16,198 nt of DNA from an uncultured Collinsella sp. (GTDB lineage Bacteria > Actinomycetota > Coriobacteriia > Coriobacteriales > Coriobacteriaceae). The first letter of the stretch is position 1. Each line of letters begins with the position of its first letter. A model generated the notes under the pieces. It was given only the letters and a program-made list of their open reading frames with translations. It was not told the DNA's origin and searched no databases. Location: assembly GCA_900550355.1 (NCBI GenBank), contig URRT01000025.1, positions 1-16,198 of the forward strand, written 5' to 3'. Below, one piece after another: positions 1-6,913 of the stretch. A program made the position numbers and the translations under genes.

Positions 1-2
1 TG

Positions 3-89
3 ATTACCGATCGCCTTGCCGCTTACTACGAGACGGTCACCAAGCACAACCTCAACTACCGTCGTTACTATCACCAGTTCGACTACTAA
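3..89 (+). CDS. C-terminal tail of an unidentified protein
   Basis: The only open frame reaching the left edge reads ITDRLAAYYETVTKHNLNYR and then RYYHQFDY before a TAA at 87-89. Its 28 codons have ordinary usage for this genome and it is followed by a terminator-like hairpin, so it is probably the true 3' end of a gene that begins outside the window. The tail is rich in Tyr, His and Arg. I do not recognise the family from so short a piece. The next gene on the same strand is a sugar isomerase-like protein, so a carbohydrate-related role is possible, but this is only context. Confidence 0.6.
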   Translation: MTDRLAAYYETVTKHNLNYRRYYHQFDY

Positions 90-112
90 GAGCAAATAAC
101 GTTTATGTAATT

Positions 113-146
113 GGGCCCCGCTCCTATATGGAACGGGGCCTCGTTT
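113..146 (+). terminator. Hairpin terminator after the partial first gene
   Basis: GGCCCCG (114-120) pairs with CGGGGCC (134-140). Two further C-G pairs follow inside after a small internal mismatch (CC/GG around a TATAT loop). The stem is followed by TCGTTT. The T-tract is weak, but the position, 24 bases after a stop codon and 22 bases before the next start, fits an intrinsic terminator. Confidence 0.55.
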
Positions 147-162
147 AGGTTGGAGAGTAATT

Positions 163-999
163 ATGAGCTACCCCCTGCTTGCCGTCATGAATATCAGCCA
201 TCGTTATTTTGACCTTGAGGAATTCTTTTCTTCGGCAGCGGCCTCGGGCTACACGTGTTGCGAGCTTTGGACCGGGGCGATGCATCTGTATGTTGATTGC
301 CATGGATACGATTCGCTCGAGCAGGTGCGGGAGCTGTCACAGCGGTATGGCGTTCGGATTGTGGGGCTTTGTCCCGAACAGAACAACCCCAAGCCGTGGA
401 ATATTGCGGCGCGCGGGAATGAGGCGCGTGCTCGCACGCTCGCGTACTTTAAGAACGTTGTGGATATCGCGGCGGAACTTGGAGCCGAGCAGGTCATGGT
501 CTCGAGCGGCTGGGCATTTTTGAACGAGCCGATCGAGGACGCGTGGGGTCGCAGCGCCTCGATGCTGCGTGCGATTGCCGAGCATGCGGGAGAACGCGGC
601 GTGCGACTGGTGCTCGAGGCCCTACAGCCGGTTGAGTCGATGATCGTGAACTCGGCGGCCGATACGAAGCGCATGATCGAGGCAGTTGATCATCCGGCGC
701 TTAAGGCATGTCTGGATTTGGGCGCTATGGCGGTGGCGGGGGATACCATCGACGATTATTTCGATCTGCTTGGCGATGATGTCGCCCACGTGCATTTTGT
801 CGATGTTGCGGCAGACGGCACGACGCATCTTGCCTGGGGTGACGGCGACCGCGATATGCGCGCCGACCTGGATAGGCTGGTGGCGCGCGGCTATCGCGGA
901 GTTGTTTCGGCCGAGACCTATGACTGGCGCTATTTCGCCAATCCTGCGGCGGCCGACGCTCAGGTTATGGCGGAGTACCGACGCGCGATTGGCGCCTAG
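163..999 (+). CDS. Sugar phosphate isomerase/epimerase-like TIM-barrel protein
   Basis: This 278-residue protein has the pattern of the xylose isomerase-like TIM-barrel superfamily (AP endonuclease 2 fold), which includes hydroxypyruvate isomerase, inosose dehydratase and ketose 3-epimerases. The probable divalent-metal ligands are the acidic and histidine residues at strand ends: Glu152 (VLEALQP), Asp185 (CLDLGAM), His211 (HVHFVD) and Glu251 (SAETYD). The length of about 280 is normal for the family. There is no signal peptide or membrane segment, so it should be cytoplasmic. The ATG at 163 is preceded by GGAGAG at a good distance. It lies between a terminator-like hairpin and the his leader, so it is probably transcribed alone or with a gene left of the window. 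The substrate cannot be told from the sequence. Its closeness to the his operon does not imply a role in histidine synthesis. Confidence 0.85.
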   Translation: MSYPLLAVMNISHRYFDLEEFFSSAAASGYTCCELWTGAMHLYVDCHGYDSLEQVRELSQRYGVRIVGLCPEQNNPKPWNIAARGNEARARTLAYFKNVVDIAAELGAEQVMVSSGWAFLNEPIEDAWGRSASMLRAIAEHAGERGVRLVLEALQPVESMIVNSAADTKRMIEAVDHPALKACLDLGAMAVAGDTIDDYFDLLGDDVAHVHFVDVAADGTTHLAWGDGDRDMRADLDRLVARGYRGVVSAETYDWRYFANPAAADAQVMAEYRRAIGA

Positions 1000-1102
1000 G
1001 TGGGGTTGGGTTGCGGCAACCTATCCTATGTTTCCAAATGAATACGGTGTGAGCGGCTGCGACGGATTTCCCCCGCAAACACTCTAGTATGCTAAAGTAC
1101 CC

Positions 1103-1137
1103 AGAAGACCGGCGGAGCTATGCCGGTCTTCTGTTCT
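1103..1137 (+). promoter_or_regulatory. Perfect 11-bp hairpin in the leader of the his operon
   Basis: AGAAGACCGGC (1103-1113) pairs exactly with GCCGGTCTTCT (1122-1132) across an 8-base loop, and GTTCTAT follows. It lies between the isomerase-like gene (stop at 999) and hisZG (start at 1169). It could be the terminator of the upstream gene or a 5' leader structure of the his transcript. A possible -10 element (TATGCT, 1088-1093) lies just before it, which would place the hairpin at the 5' end of the mRNA. No convincing -35 is visible. I see neither a T-box consensus nor a run of His codons that would indicate classical his attenuation. Confidence 0.55.
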
Positions 1138-1168
1138 ATATGAAACGCGGCATGAGGAGGCTCATCAG

Positions 1169-2884
1169 ATGACGGCCACACCGTGGGGATTCCGGGACAT
1201 ATTGCCCGAGGAGGCTCAGGCGCGCGAGGAGATCGCATGTACGGTGAAGGGCTGCTTCAGGGAGCATCATTACCTTCCGGTCGAGACGCCGCTGCTCGAG
1301 GACAAGGGCTCGCTCGAGGAGGGCGGCCGCATTGCGGACACGCCGTTTAAGCTCTTTGATGACGACGGTCGCCTGCTGGTGGTTCGTCCCGACAACACAC
1401 TGCCGATCGTTCGCCTGGTTTCGACTCGCATGCGCGCGGCCGATCTGCCGCTGCGCCTGCGCTACGAGGCGCCGGTGGTCCGCGAGTGTCAGCGCAATGC
1501 CGGCGGCTCGCGTCAGTTTACGCAACTGGGTTTTGAGCTTATCGGCGCGGGCGACACCGCGGGCGATGTCGAGATTGTCTCGCTGGTCGCCGAGGCCGTG
1601 CGCAAGCTGGCACTTCCCGGTGCGCGCATTATCGCGGGCAGTGTGCGTCCGTTTAAGGAACTGCTTGCGGCGTGTGAAGATCGCGAGCTGGCTGCCGAGG
1701 TATTGCGTTGTGTGCACGCCAACGACTTCGTGGGCCTCGATGCCCGCGTGGCGAAAAGCACCGAGCCCGAGGCCGTCAAGGACGCCATTAGCGAGCTGCC
1801 GCGCCTGCACGGTGGTGCCGAGGTGCTCGACCGCGTCGACGCGCTGCTGGCGGCGGCGGGCATTGTTGCGCCGCTCACGCGCGAGCTGCGTGCCCTGGTC
1901 GAGGGCCTGGCTCCCGAGGACGCCCAGGTGCTGTCCTTCGACTTCTCCATCATGAACTCTTTCGATTACTACACGGGTCTGGTCTTTAAGGCCTATGCCG
2001 GCGGCCTGCCCGATCCGGTGGGCTCGGGCGTTCGCTACGACTCCATCTTTACCGGCGCGTTCGGCGACGGCGTCGAGGTGCCGGCGGCGGGCTTCGCCTT
2101 TTCGCTCGAGCGCCTGGAGGCCGCGCGCACCTCGGCCGAGGATGCCGCTTCCGATGGTGACCATGCCGTGGGCCGTGGCGCCGAGGGTCCGCTGTGCATT
2201 GCCGTGCCCAAGGGCTCGCTTAAGGCCGACACGCTCGACGTGCTCGAGGCCGCGGGCCTGGACGTCTCCGAGCTGCGCGACCCCGGTCGTCACCTGATTG
2301 TGCGCGGCCGCGACACGCGTGCCGGCGAGGGCGCGGTCGGAGATATCGAGTTTGTCATTGTGCGCCCCAGCGACGCGCCTGCCTTTGTGGGCTGCGGCGG
2401 CGCCGACTGCGGCATCTGCGGCTGGGACTCGCTTATCGAGGCAGACCTCAACCTACTGCAGCTGGTCGATCTGGGCTACGGCCTGTGCACTTTCATTGAG
2501 GCGGAGCCCGCATGGCGCGCCGGTCAGGCCGAGCGCAACTACGTCCGTCGCGGGTCGCTTCGCGTGGCCACCAAATACCCGCGCATCGCGAGCGCCTGGT
2601 ATGCCGAGCGCGGCGTGAATGCCGACATCGTTTCGCTGCACGGCAATATTGAGCTGGGCCCCATCGTCGGCATGACCGACCGCATCGTGGACATTACCGC
2701 CACGGGTGCCACGTTGCGCGACAACGACCTGGTCATCACCGGCCGCATTATGGACTGCACGGCCCGCTTCTTCGTCAACCCAGGTGCCGCGCGCTTGGAT
2801 CCGCGCGTTCGCAACCTGGCCGATCGCCTGGCGGCTGCCGTGAAGGACAAGCATTTTGAGCCCGTCGCGGGCTCGGCACAATAG
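1169..2884 (+). CDS. hisZG: HisZ-HisG fusion: ATP phosphoribosyltransferase with its regulatory subunit
   Basis: This is the first step of histidine synthesis, joining ATP and PRPP to give phosphoribosyl-ATP. Residues 1 to about 318 are HisZ-like, with a histidyl-tRNA-synthetase fold: GFRDILP (7-13), RPDNTLPIVRL (73-83), RLRYEAPVVRE (96-106), the YYTG motif (267-270) and RYDSIFTGAFG (289-299). A linker rich in Ala, Asp, Ser and Gly (about 318-340) leads to a short-form HisG (342-560): AVPKGSLK (345-352) and the PRPP-binding DITATGATL (508-516). The long-form regulatory tail of HisG is absent, so this catalytic domain is expected to need HisZ, which here is supplied in the same chain. GGAGG (about 1156-1160) supports the ATG at 1169. 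HisZ and HisG are separate proteins in most bacteria that have HisZ. The frame is open across the join with no stop or shift. Confidence 0.93.
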   Translation: MTATPWGFRDILPEEAQAREEIACTVKGCFREHHYLPVETPLLEDKGSLEEGGRIADTPFKLFDDDGRLLVVRPDNTLPIVRLVSTRMRAADLPLRLRYEAPVVRECQRNAGGSRQFTQLGFELIGAGDTAGDVEIVSLVAEAVRKLALPGARIIAGSVRPFKELLAACEDRELAAEVLRCVHANDFVGLDARVAKSTEPEAVKDAISELPRLHGGAEVLDRVDALLAAAGIVAPLTRELRALVEGLAPEDAQVLSFDFSIMNSFDYYTGLVFKAYAGGLPDPVGSGVRYDSIFTGAFGDGVEVPAAGFAFSLERLEAARTSAEDAASDGDHAVGRGAEGPLCIAVPKGSLKADTLDVLEAAGLDVSELRDPGRHLIVRGRDTRAGEGAVGDIEFVIVRPSDAPAFVGCGGADCGICGWDSLIEADLNLLQLVDLGYGLCTFIEAEPAWRAGQAERNYVRRGSLRVATKYPRIASAWYAERGVNADIVSLHGNIELGPIVGMTDRIVDITATGATLRDNDLVITGRIMDCTARFFVNPGAARLDPRVRNLADRLAAAVKDKHFEPVAGSAQ

Positions 2885-2989
2885 CGCGGGCGCGCACGGG
2901 CGCCCCCATATCCGGGCTGCGGACCGATTGGTGCCGCTGCCCGGCATCTCGTTTTTCAAACGCAACCTCAACCGATAGGGGATACCGAT

Positions 2990-4426
2990 ATGAAGACCAT
3001 CAAGCTTGCTCCCGGTGAGCGCCTCGTTACCAACCAGCTCAACCGCAAGGGCGTGCTGCCGCAAAACATCGTCGACGCTGCCCGCGATATCGTGGCCAAC
3101 GTGCGCGCCAACGGCGATGCCGCGGTGCGCGATTATTGTCAGCGTTTTGACGGTGTTGAGCTGCAGAGTTTTCGCCTACCGCAGGAGCAGATCGATGCCG
3201 CGCTCGAAGGCCTCGATCCGGCCTTTGTCGCCGCGCTCGAGAAGGCCGCACGCCAGATTCGCGAGTTCCACCAGCGCGAGGTCGAGCAGAGTTGGTTTAC
3301 CACGCGCCCGGACGGCACGATGCTCGGCGTTAAGGTGACCCCGCTTGCCGCTGCCGGCATCTACGTGCCGGGCGGTCGCGCGCAGTACCCCTCCACGGTG
3401 CTTATGAACGCTATTCCCGCCAAGGTGGCCGGCGTCAAACGCGTGGTCATGGTGACCCCGCCGCAAAAAGATGGTCTGATCAGCCCGTATACGCTTGCGG
3501 CAGCCAAGCTCGGCGGCGTGGACGAGATCTACATGGTGGGCGGCGCCCAGGCCGTGGCCGCGCTGGCGTACGGTACCGAGACCATTCCGCGCGTCGACAA
3601 GATCACCGGCCCGGGCAACGCCTTTGTTGCCGCCGCCAAGCAGATTGTCTCGGGCGACGTGGGAATCGACATGGTTGCCGGCCCCTCCGAGGTCTGTGTG
3701 CTGGCCGATGCCACGGCCAAGCCTATGGTGGTCGCGGCCGACCTGATGGCCCAGGCCGAGCACGATCCGCTGGCAGCCTGCTATCTGGTGACCTGCGACG
3801 AGCAGTTTGCGCGTGAGGTCGAGGCGGGTATCGATATTCTGGTAGCGCAGTCGCCACGCGCCGAGATCGCGCGCGCTTCGCTCGACAATGAGGGCACCAT
3901 CGTGGTGGCCGCCGACATGGCTGCCGCCGTCGAAGCGGTGAACACCGTGGCGCCCGAGCACCTGGAGCTGCACTGCAAGGACGCGATGGGCCTGCTCGGC
4001 GGCATTCGCAACGCCGGCGCCATCTTTGTGGGCGCTTGGAGCTCCGAGCCGCTCGGCGATTACGTTGCCGGCCCCAATCACACGCTGCCGACCGGCGGCA
4101 CGGCCAAGTTCTCCAACCCGCTTTCGGTGGAGGAGTTCGTCAAGCGCTCAAGTGTCATTTGCTATACGCCCGAGGGCCTGCTCTCCGATGCTCCCGCTAC
4201 GCAGCGTTTGGCCGAGGCCGAGGGCCTGTGGGCACACGCGCTTTCCGCCGCACTGCGTCGCCGTGTGCTGGAGCAGGGCGAGGATGCCGTGAGCGCCGAG
4301 TCTCTGGCCGCGGCCGACCTGACCAAGGTCGCCTGGCCGGGCGACGCCGTGGCGACGGTTGCTGAGGGCGTGGACCTGGCGGCTGCAAGCGCGAATGGTG
4401 CTGACGCGGTCGTCGAGGAGGCCTAA
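2990..4426 (+). CDS. hisD: Histidinol dehydrogenase
   Basis: Oxidises L-histidinol to L-histidine in two NAD-dependent steps, the last reaction of the pathway. The conserved zinc and catalytic residues are all visible: Gln255 and His258 in LMAQAEHDP, the base pair Glu323-His324 in APEHLEL, Asp357 in GDYVAGPNHT and His416 in EGLWAHALSA. The PGGRAQYPS (127-135) and ITGPGNAFV (205-213) blocks are also typical. The protein has 478 residues against a usual figure of about 430. The excess is a C-terminal tail from about residue 430 that is rich in Ala, Asp, Glu and Val and lies past the last catalytic residue. It follows hisZG after 105 bases, and its stop is one base from the hisC start. AGGGGAT lies just upstream of the start codon. 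Confidence 0.96.
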   Translation: MKTIKLAPGERLVTNQLNRKGVLPQNIVDAARDIVANVRANGDAAVRDYCQRFDGVELQSFRLPQEQIDAALEGLDPAFVAALEKAARQIREFHQREVEQSWFTTRPDGTMLGVKVTPLAAAGIYVPGGRAQYPSTVLMNAIPAKVAGVKRVVMVTPPQKDGLISPYTLAAAKLGGVDEIYMVGGAQAVAALAYGTETIPRVDKITGPGNAFVAAAKQIVSGDVGIDMVAGPSEVCVLADATAKPMVVAADLMAQAEHDPLAACYLVTCDEQFAREVEAGIDILVAQSPRAEIARASLDNEGTIVVAADMAAAVEAVNTVAPEHLELHCKDAMGLLGGIRNAGAIFVGAWSSEPLGDYVAGPNHTLPTGGTAKFSNPLSVEEFVKRSSVICYTPEGLLSDAPATQRLAEAEGLWAHALSAALRRRVLEQGEDAVSAESLAAADLTKVAWPGDAVATVAEGVDLAAASANGADAVVEEA

Positions 4427-4427
4427 T

Positions 4428-5543
4428 ATGGCCGAGCTGACGCCCCGCATGAAGGAGCTTGTCCAGCCTTACCTGGCCGGTATTGAGCCCTACGATCCCA
4501 ACTTTACACCCACGCGCATCAATCTTTCGGCCAACGAGAACACCTATCCCGTGCCGGCTGGCGTGCGCGAGGCGGTCGACGCCGCCCTGGCTGCCACACC
4601 GCTCAACCGCTACCCCGATCCCATGTCCAACGACCTGCGCGACGAGCTTGCCGCTTGGCATGGTGTGGCGCGCGAGAACATCTGCGTGGGCAACGGCGGC
4701 GATGAGCTGCTCTATAACTATCTGCTGGCGTTTGGCGGTGCGGGGCGGACCCTGCTCAACTGCCCGCCGTGCTTTAGCGAGTACGCGTTCTTTGCGTCGC
4801 TCTGCCAGACCGAGGTGTGCGACGTGTGGCGCGATCCGGCGACCTTTGAGCTCGACCAGGCAGCCGTGCTCGCGGCCGCGCCCGAGTGCAACCTGGCAAT
4901 CGTGACCTCGCCCAACAATCCCACGGGTGATGTGGCTCCGCTCGACTTTGTCGCGGCCCTGTGCGATGCGTGCCCCGGCAAGGTCATGGTCGACGAGGCC
5001 TACGTTGAGTTTGCCGACGATTTGTTTGGCGCGGCCACCACGGCGCAGGGACTTATCGTCGAGCATCCCAACCTGGTGATTCTGCACACGCTGTCCAAGG
5101 CGTTTGGCGCCGCTGGCACGCGCCTGGGCTACGTGATCGCGGCGCCCGAGGTCATCGAGGTGTTCGCGGCGATTCGCCAGATCTATTCGGTCAACGTGCT
5201 GAGCCAGGCCGCCGCGCTTGCCTGCGTGCGTGCCCGTGATGCCTATGCGCCTGTGGTGGCGCAGGTCGCATCTGAGCGCGAGCGCGAGCTGGCCGCTCTG
5301 CGCGCGATGGCTGCCGAGGGCTTGCCCGTGGAGGCATGGCCGAGTGCGGCGAACTTTGTGCTCGTACGCACGCCGCATGCCACGCGCGTGCGCGAGCGTC
5401 TGCGCGATGAGTATTCGATTTTGGTGCGCGATTTTAGCTATGCGCCGGGGCTCGCGGACTGCCTGCGCATCACCGTGGGTACCCCGCAGGAAAATGATGA
5501 GGTGCTGGCTGCGTTTGCCGCGCTGGTGAAGGAGGAGATGTAG
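4428..5543 (+). CDS. hisC: Histidinol-phosphate aminotransferase
   Basis: PLP enzyme of fold type I that converts imidazole acetol phosphate and glutamate to histidinol phosphate and 2-oxoglutarate. It has 371 residues, a normal length. Visible motifs are INLSANENTYP (31-41), SPNNPTG (161-167), VDEAYVEF (188-195) with the PLP-contacting Asp, the Schiff-base lysine Lys224 in TLSKAFGAAGTRLGY, and the substrate-carboxylate arginine Arg347 in CLRITVGTPQEN. I chose the ATG at 4428, one base after the hisD stop and preceded by GAGGAGG, rather than an upstream in-frame start that lies inside hisD. Translational coupling to hisD is likely. The hisB start directly follows its stop. Confidence 0.96.
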   Translation: MAELTPRMKELVQPYLAGIEPYDPNFTPTRINLSANENTYPVPAGVREAVDAALAATPLNRYPDPMSNDLRDELAAWHGVARENICVGNGGDELLYNYLLAFGGAGRTLLNCPPCFSEYAFFASLCQTEVCDVWRDPATFELDQAAVLAAAPECNLAIVTSPNNPTGDVAPLDFVAALCDACPGKVMVDEAYVEFADDLFGAATTAQGLIVEHPNLVILHTLSKAFGAAGTRLGYVIAAPEVIEVFAAIRQIYSVNVLSQAAALACVRARDAYAPVVAQVASERERELAALRAMAAEGLPVEAWPSAANFVLVRTPHATRVRERLRDEYSILVRDFSYAPGLADCLRITVGTPQENDEVLAAFAALVKEEM

Positions 5544-6131
5544 ATGGGCCGCTATGCCGAGGTAACCCGTAAGACGGGGGAGACCGATATTGTCGTCAAG
5601 CTCGACCTGGATGGAACCGGTACGTGTGATATCTCGACCGGCGTGCCGTTTTTCGACCACATGCTCAACGCCTTTGGCCGCCATGGTTTGTTCGATCTGA
5701 CGGTGCACGCGGTGGGCGACGTGGAAGTCGACGCGCACCATACCGTCGAGGATACGGGCATCGTGCTGGGCGAGGCGTTTTGTCAGGCGCTGGGCGACAA
5801 GGCGGGCATTACGCGCTTTGCCGACGCGGCGATCGCCATGGACGAGACACTCGTGATGGCCGCCGTTGACATCTCGGGTCGCGGGCAGGCCTACTGCGAG
5901 CTGCCCGTGCCGACTGAGCGCGTGGGCAGCTTCGATACCGAGCTGGCCGTCGAGTTCTTCTACGCTTTTGCGCGCGATGCCAAGCTCACGCTGCACGTGC
6001 GCGAGCTGGCGGGCGGCAACTCGCATCACATTATCGAGGCCGCCTTTAAGGCCGTGGGCCGCACGATGCGCCGCGCCTGCGAGCTCGATCCCCGCGTGCA
6101 AGGCATCCCCAGCACCAAGGGCTCGCTGTAA
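5544..6131 (+). CDS. hisB: Imidazoleglycerol-phosphate dehydratase
   Basis: Manganese enzyme that dehydrates imidazole glycerol phosphate to imidazole acetol phosphate. It has 195 residues and is the monofunctional form, without the HAD phosphatase domain found in enterobacterial HisB. The two metal-binding signatures of the family are present: DAHHTVEDTG (63-72) and GGNSHHIIEA (157-166), and PFFDHMLNAFGRHG (35-48) is typical. The ATG abuts the hisC stop codon with no intervening base, and GGAGGAG lies in the end of hisC, so coupled translation is expected. The phosphatase missing from this HisB is supplied by the PHP gene at 9427-10338. Confidence 0.97.
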   Translation: MGRYAEVTRKTGETDIVVKLDLDGTGTCDISTGVPFFDHMLNAFGRHGLFDLTVHAVGDVEVDAHHTVEDTGIVLGEAFCQALGDKAGITRFADAAIAMDETLVMAAVDISGRGQAYCELPVPTERVGSFDTELAVEFFYAFARDAKLTLHVRELAGGNSHHIIEAAFKAVGRTMRRACELDPRVQGIPSTKGSL

Positions 6132-6134
6132 CCG

Positions 6135-6186
6135 CCACAAAGGCAAAAACCACCACGAAGGTGCCTGTCCCCTTTGTGGTGGTTTT
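6135..6186. repeat. Inverted repeat with two alternative pairings between hisB and hisH
   Basis: AAAACCACCAC (6146-6156) is the exact reverse complement of GTGGTGGTTTT (6176-6186). CCACAAAGG (6135-6143) is the exact reverse complement of CCTTTGTGG (6171-6179). The right arms overlap, so only one pairing can form at a time. The element starts four bases after the hisB stop. It could cause partial termination, protect mRNA ends or be a REP-like insertion. The function is inference. Confidence 0.75.
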
Positions 6187-6200
6187 GGATGATGAGATAA

Positions 6201-6206
6201 GGGAGG
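6201..6206 (+). promoter_or_regulatory. Ribosome binding site deciding the GTG start of hisH
   Basis: GGGAGG lies five bases upstream of GTG at 6212. The open frame extends back to another GTG at 6161, but that start lies in the loop of the inverted repeat, has no comparable Shine-Dalgarno sequence and would add 17 residues before the conserved VVVDYHKGN beginning of HisH. Confidence 0.7.
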
Positions 6207-6211
6207 GTCGC

Positions 6212-6913
6212 GTGGGCGAACCGAAGATCGTGGTGGTCGACTACCACAAGGGCAACTTGTCGAGCGTTGTGCGCGGGCTTGTGCGCGCCGGTGCCGCCGC
6301 CTGCACGTCGGACGACCCGGAGCAGATCCGTAACGCCGACGGCCTGGTCATCCCGGGCGTGGGCGCGTTCTACGACGCGATCGCCTTTATGCGCGAGAGC
6401 GGCGAGGCGGACGCGGTGCTCGACGCCGTTGCCACCGGAACTCCGCTGCTCGGCATCTGCCTAGGCCTTCAGCTGTTTTTTGAGCGCGGCGACGAGGGCG
6501 TGCCGGCGGACGAGCGTGCGGACGCGGACGACGATGCCTCCGAGCAGGCCGGTGGCCCCTGGGTCGATGGCCTGGGCATTATGCGCGGCTCGTGCACGCG
6601 CCTGGAGTCGAGCCGACTGAAGGTGCCGCACGTGGGTTGGGACCAGGTGCACATGACGCCCGCCGGTGCGGCCGATCCGCTGCTCGCCGGGTTTGCCGAG
6701 GGTGCCAACATGTACTTCACCCACAGCTACGCGGTGGCAGACGACGCTGATGCCGCCGATGTGCTGGCGCGCACGCACTATACGCGGAGCTTCCCGTGCA
6801 TCGTGCGCCACGGCAACGTGTGGGGCTGCCAATTCCATCCCGAGAAATCCTCTGCGCTGGGTCAGCGCATTCTTAAGAACTTCGTGAGCATCGTCGAGGG
6901 GGCCGGCCGATGA
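6212..6913 (+). CDS. hisH: Imidazole glycerol phosphate synthase, glutaminase subunit
   Basis: Class I glutamine amidotransferase that releases ammonia for HisF; the HisH-HisF pair converts PRFAR to imidazole glycerol phosphate and AICAR. With the GTG start at 6212 it has 233 residues. The catalytic triad is visible: Cys83 in GICLGLQLFF, His209 and Glu211 in CQFHPEKSS. The oxyanion-region PGVGAF (48-53) is also present. Residues about 93-118 form a highly acidic segment (GDEGVPADERADADDDAS) that makes this HisH longer than the roughly 200-residue norm. It is separated from hisB by a hairpin-bearing spacer, unlike the tight junctions before it. Its TGA overlaps the hisA ATG (ATGA at 6910-6913). 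Confidence 0.95.
   Translation: MGEPKIVVVDYHKGNLSSVVRGLVRAGAAACTSDDPEQIRNADGLVIPGVGAFYDAIAFMRESGEADAVLDAVATGTPLLGICLGLQLFFERGDEGVPADERADADDDASEQAGGPWVDGLGIMRGSCTRLESSRLKVPHVGWDQVHMTPAGAADPLLAGFAEGANMYFTHSYAVADDADAADVLARTHYTRSFPCIVRHGNVWGCQFHPEKSSALGQRILKNFVSIVEGAGR

Noticed and set aside
1000..1168. T-box riboswitch or His leader peptide before hisZG
   Set aside because: I looked for the T-box AGGGTGG-type motif and for a short frame rich in His codons; neither is present, and the spacer is short for a full T-box.
1136..2293. Minus-strand 385-residue frame opposite hisZG
   Set aside because: It lies opposite a clearly conserved gene, shows no recognisable motif, and reflects the lack of stops in the GC-rich antisense frame.
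4197..6146. Minus-strand 649-residue open frame across hisD, hisC and hisB
   Set aside because: It is antisense to three well-conserved genes and its composition (His, Arg, Gly, Ala-rich) is typical of reverse-frame artefacts in GC-rich DNA.
6161..6211. Upstream GTG start adding 17 residues to HisH
   Set aside because: It falls in the loop of an inverted repeat, lacks a Shine-Dalgarno sequence and would precede the conserved N terminus; GTG 6212 has GGGAGG five bases upstream.
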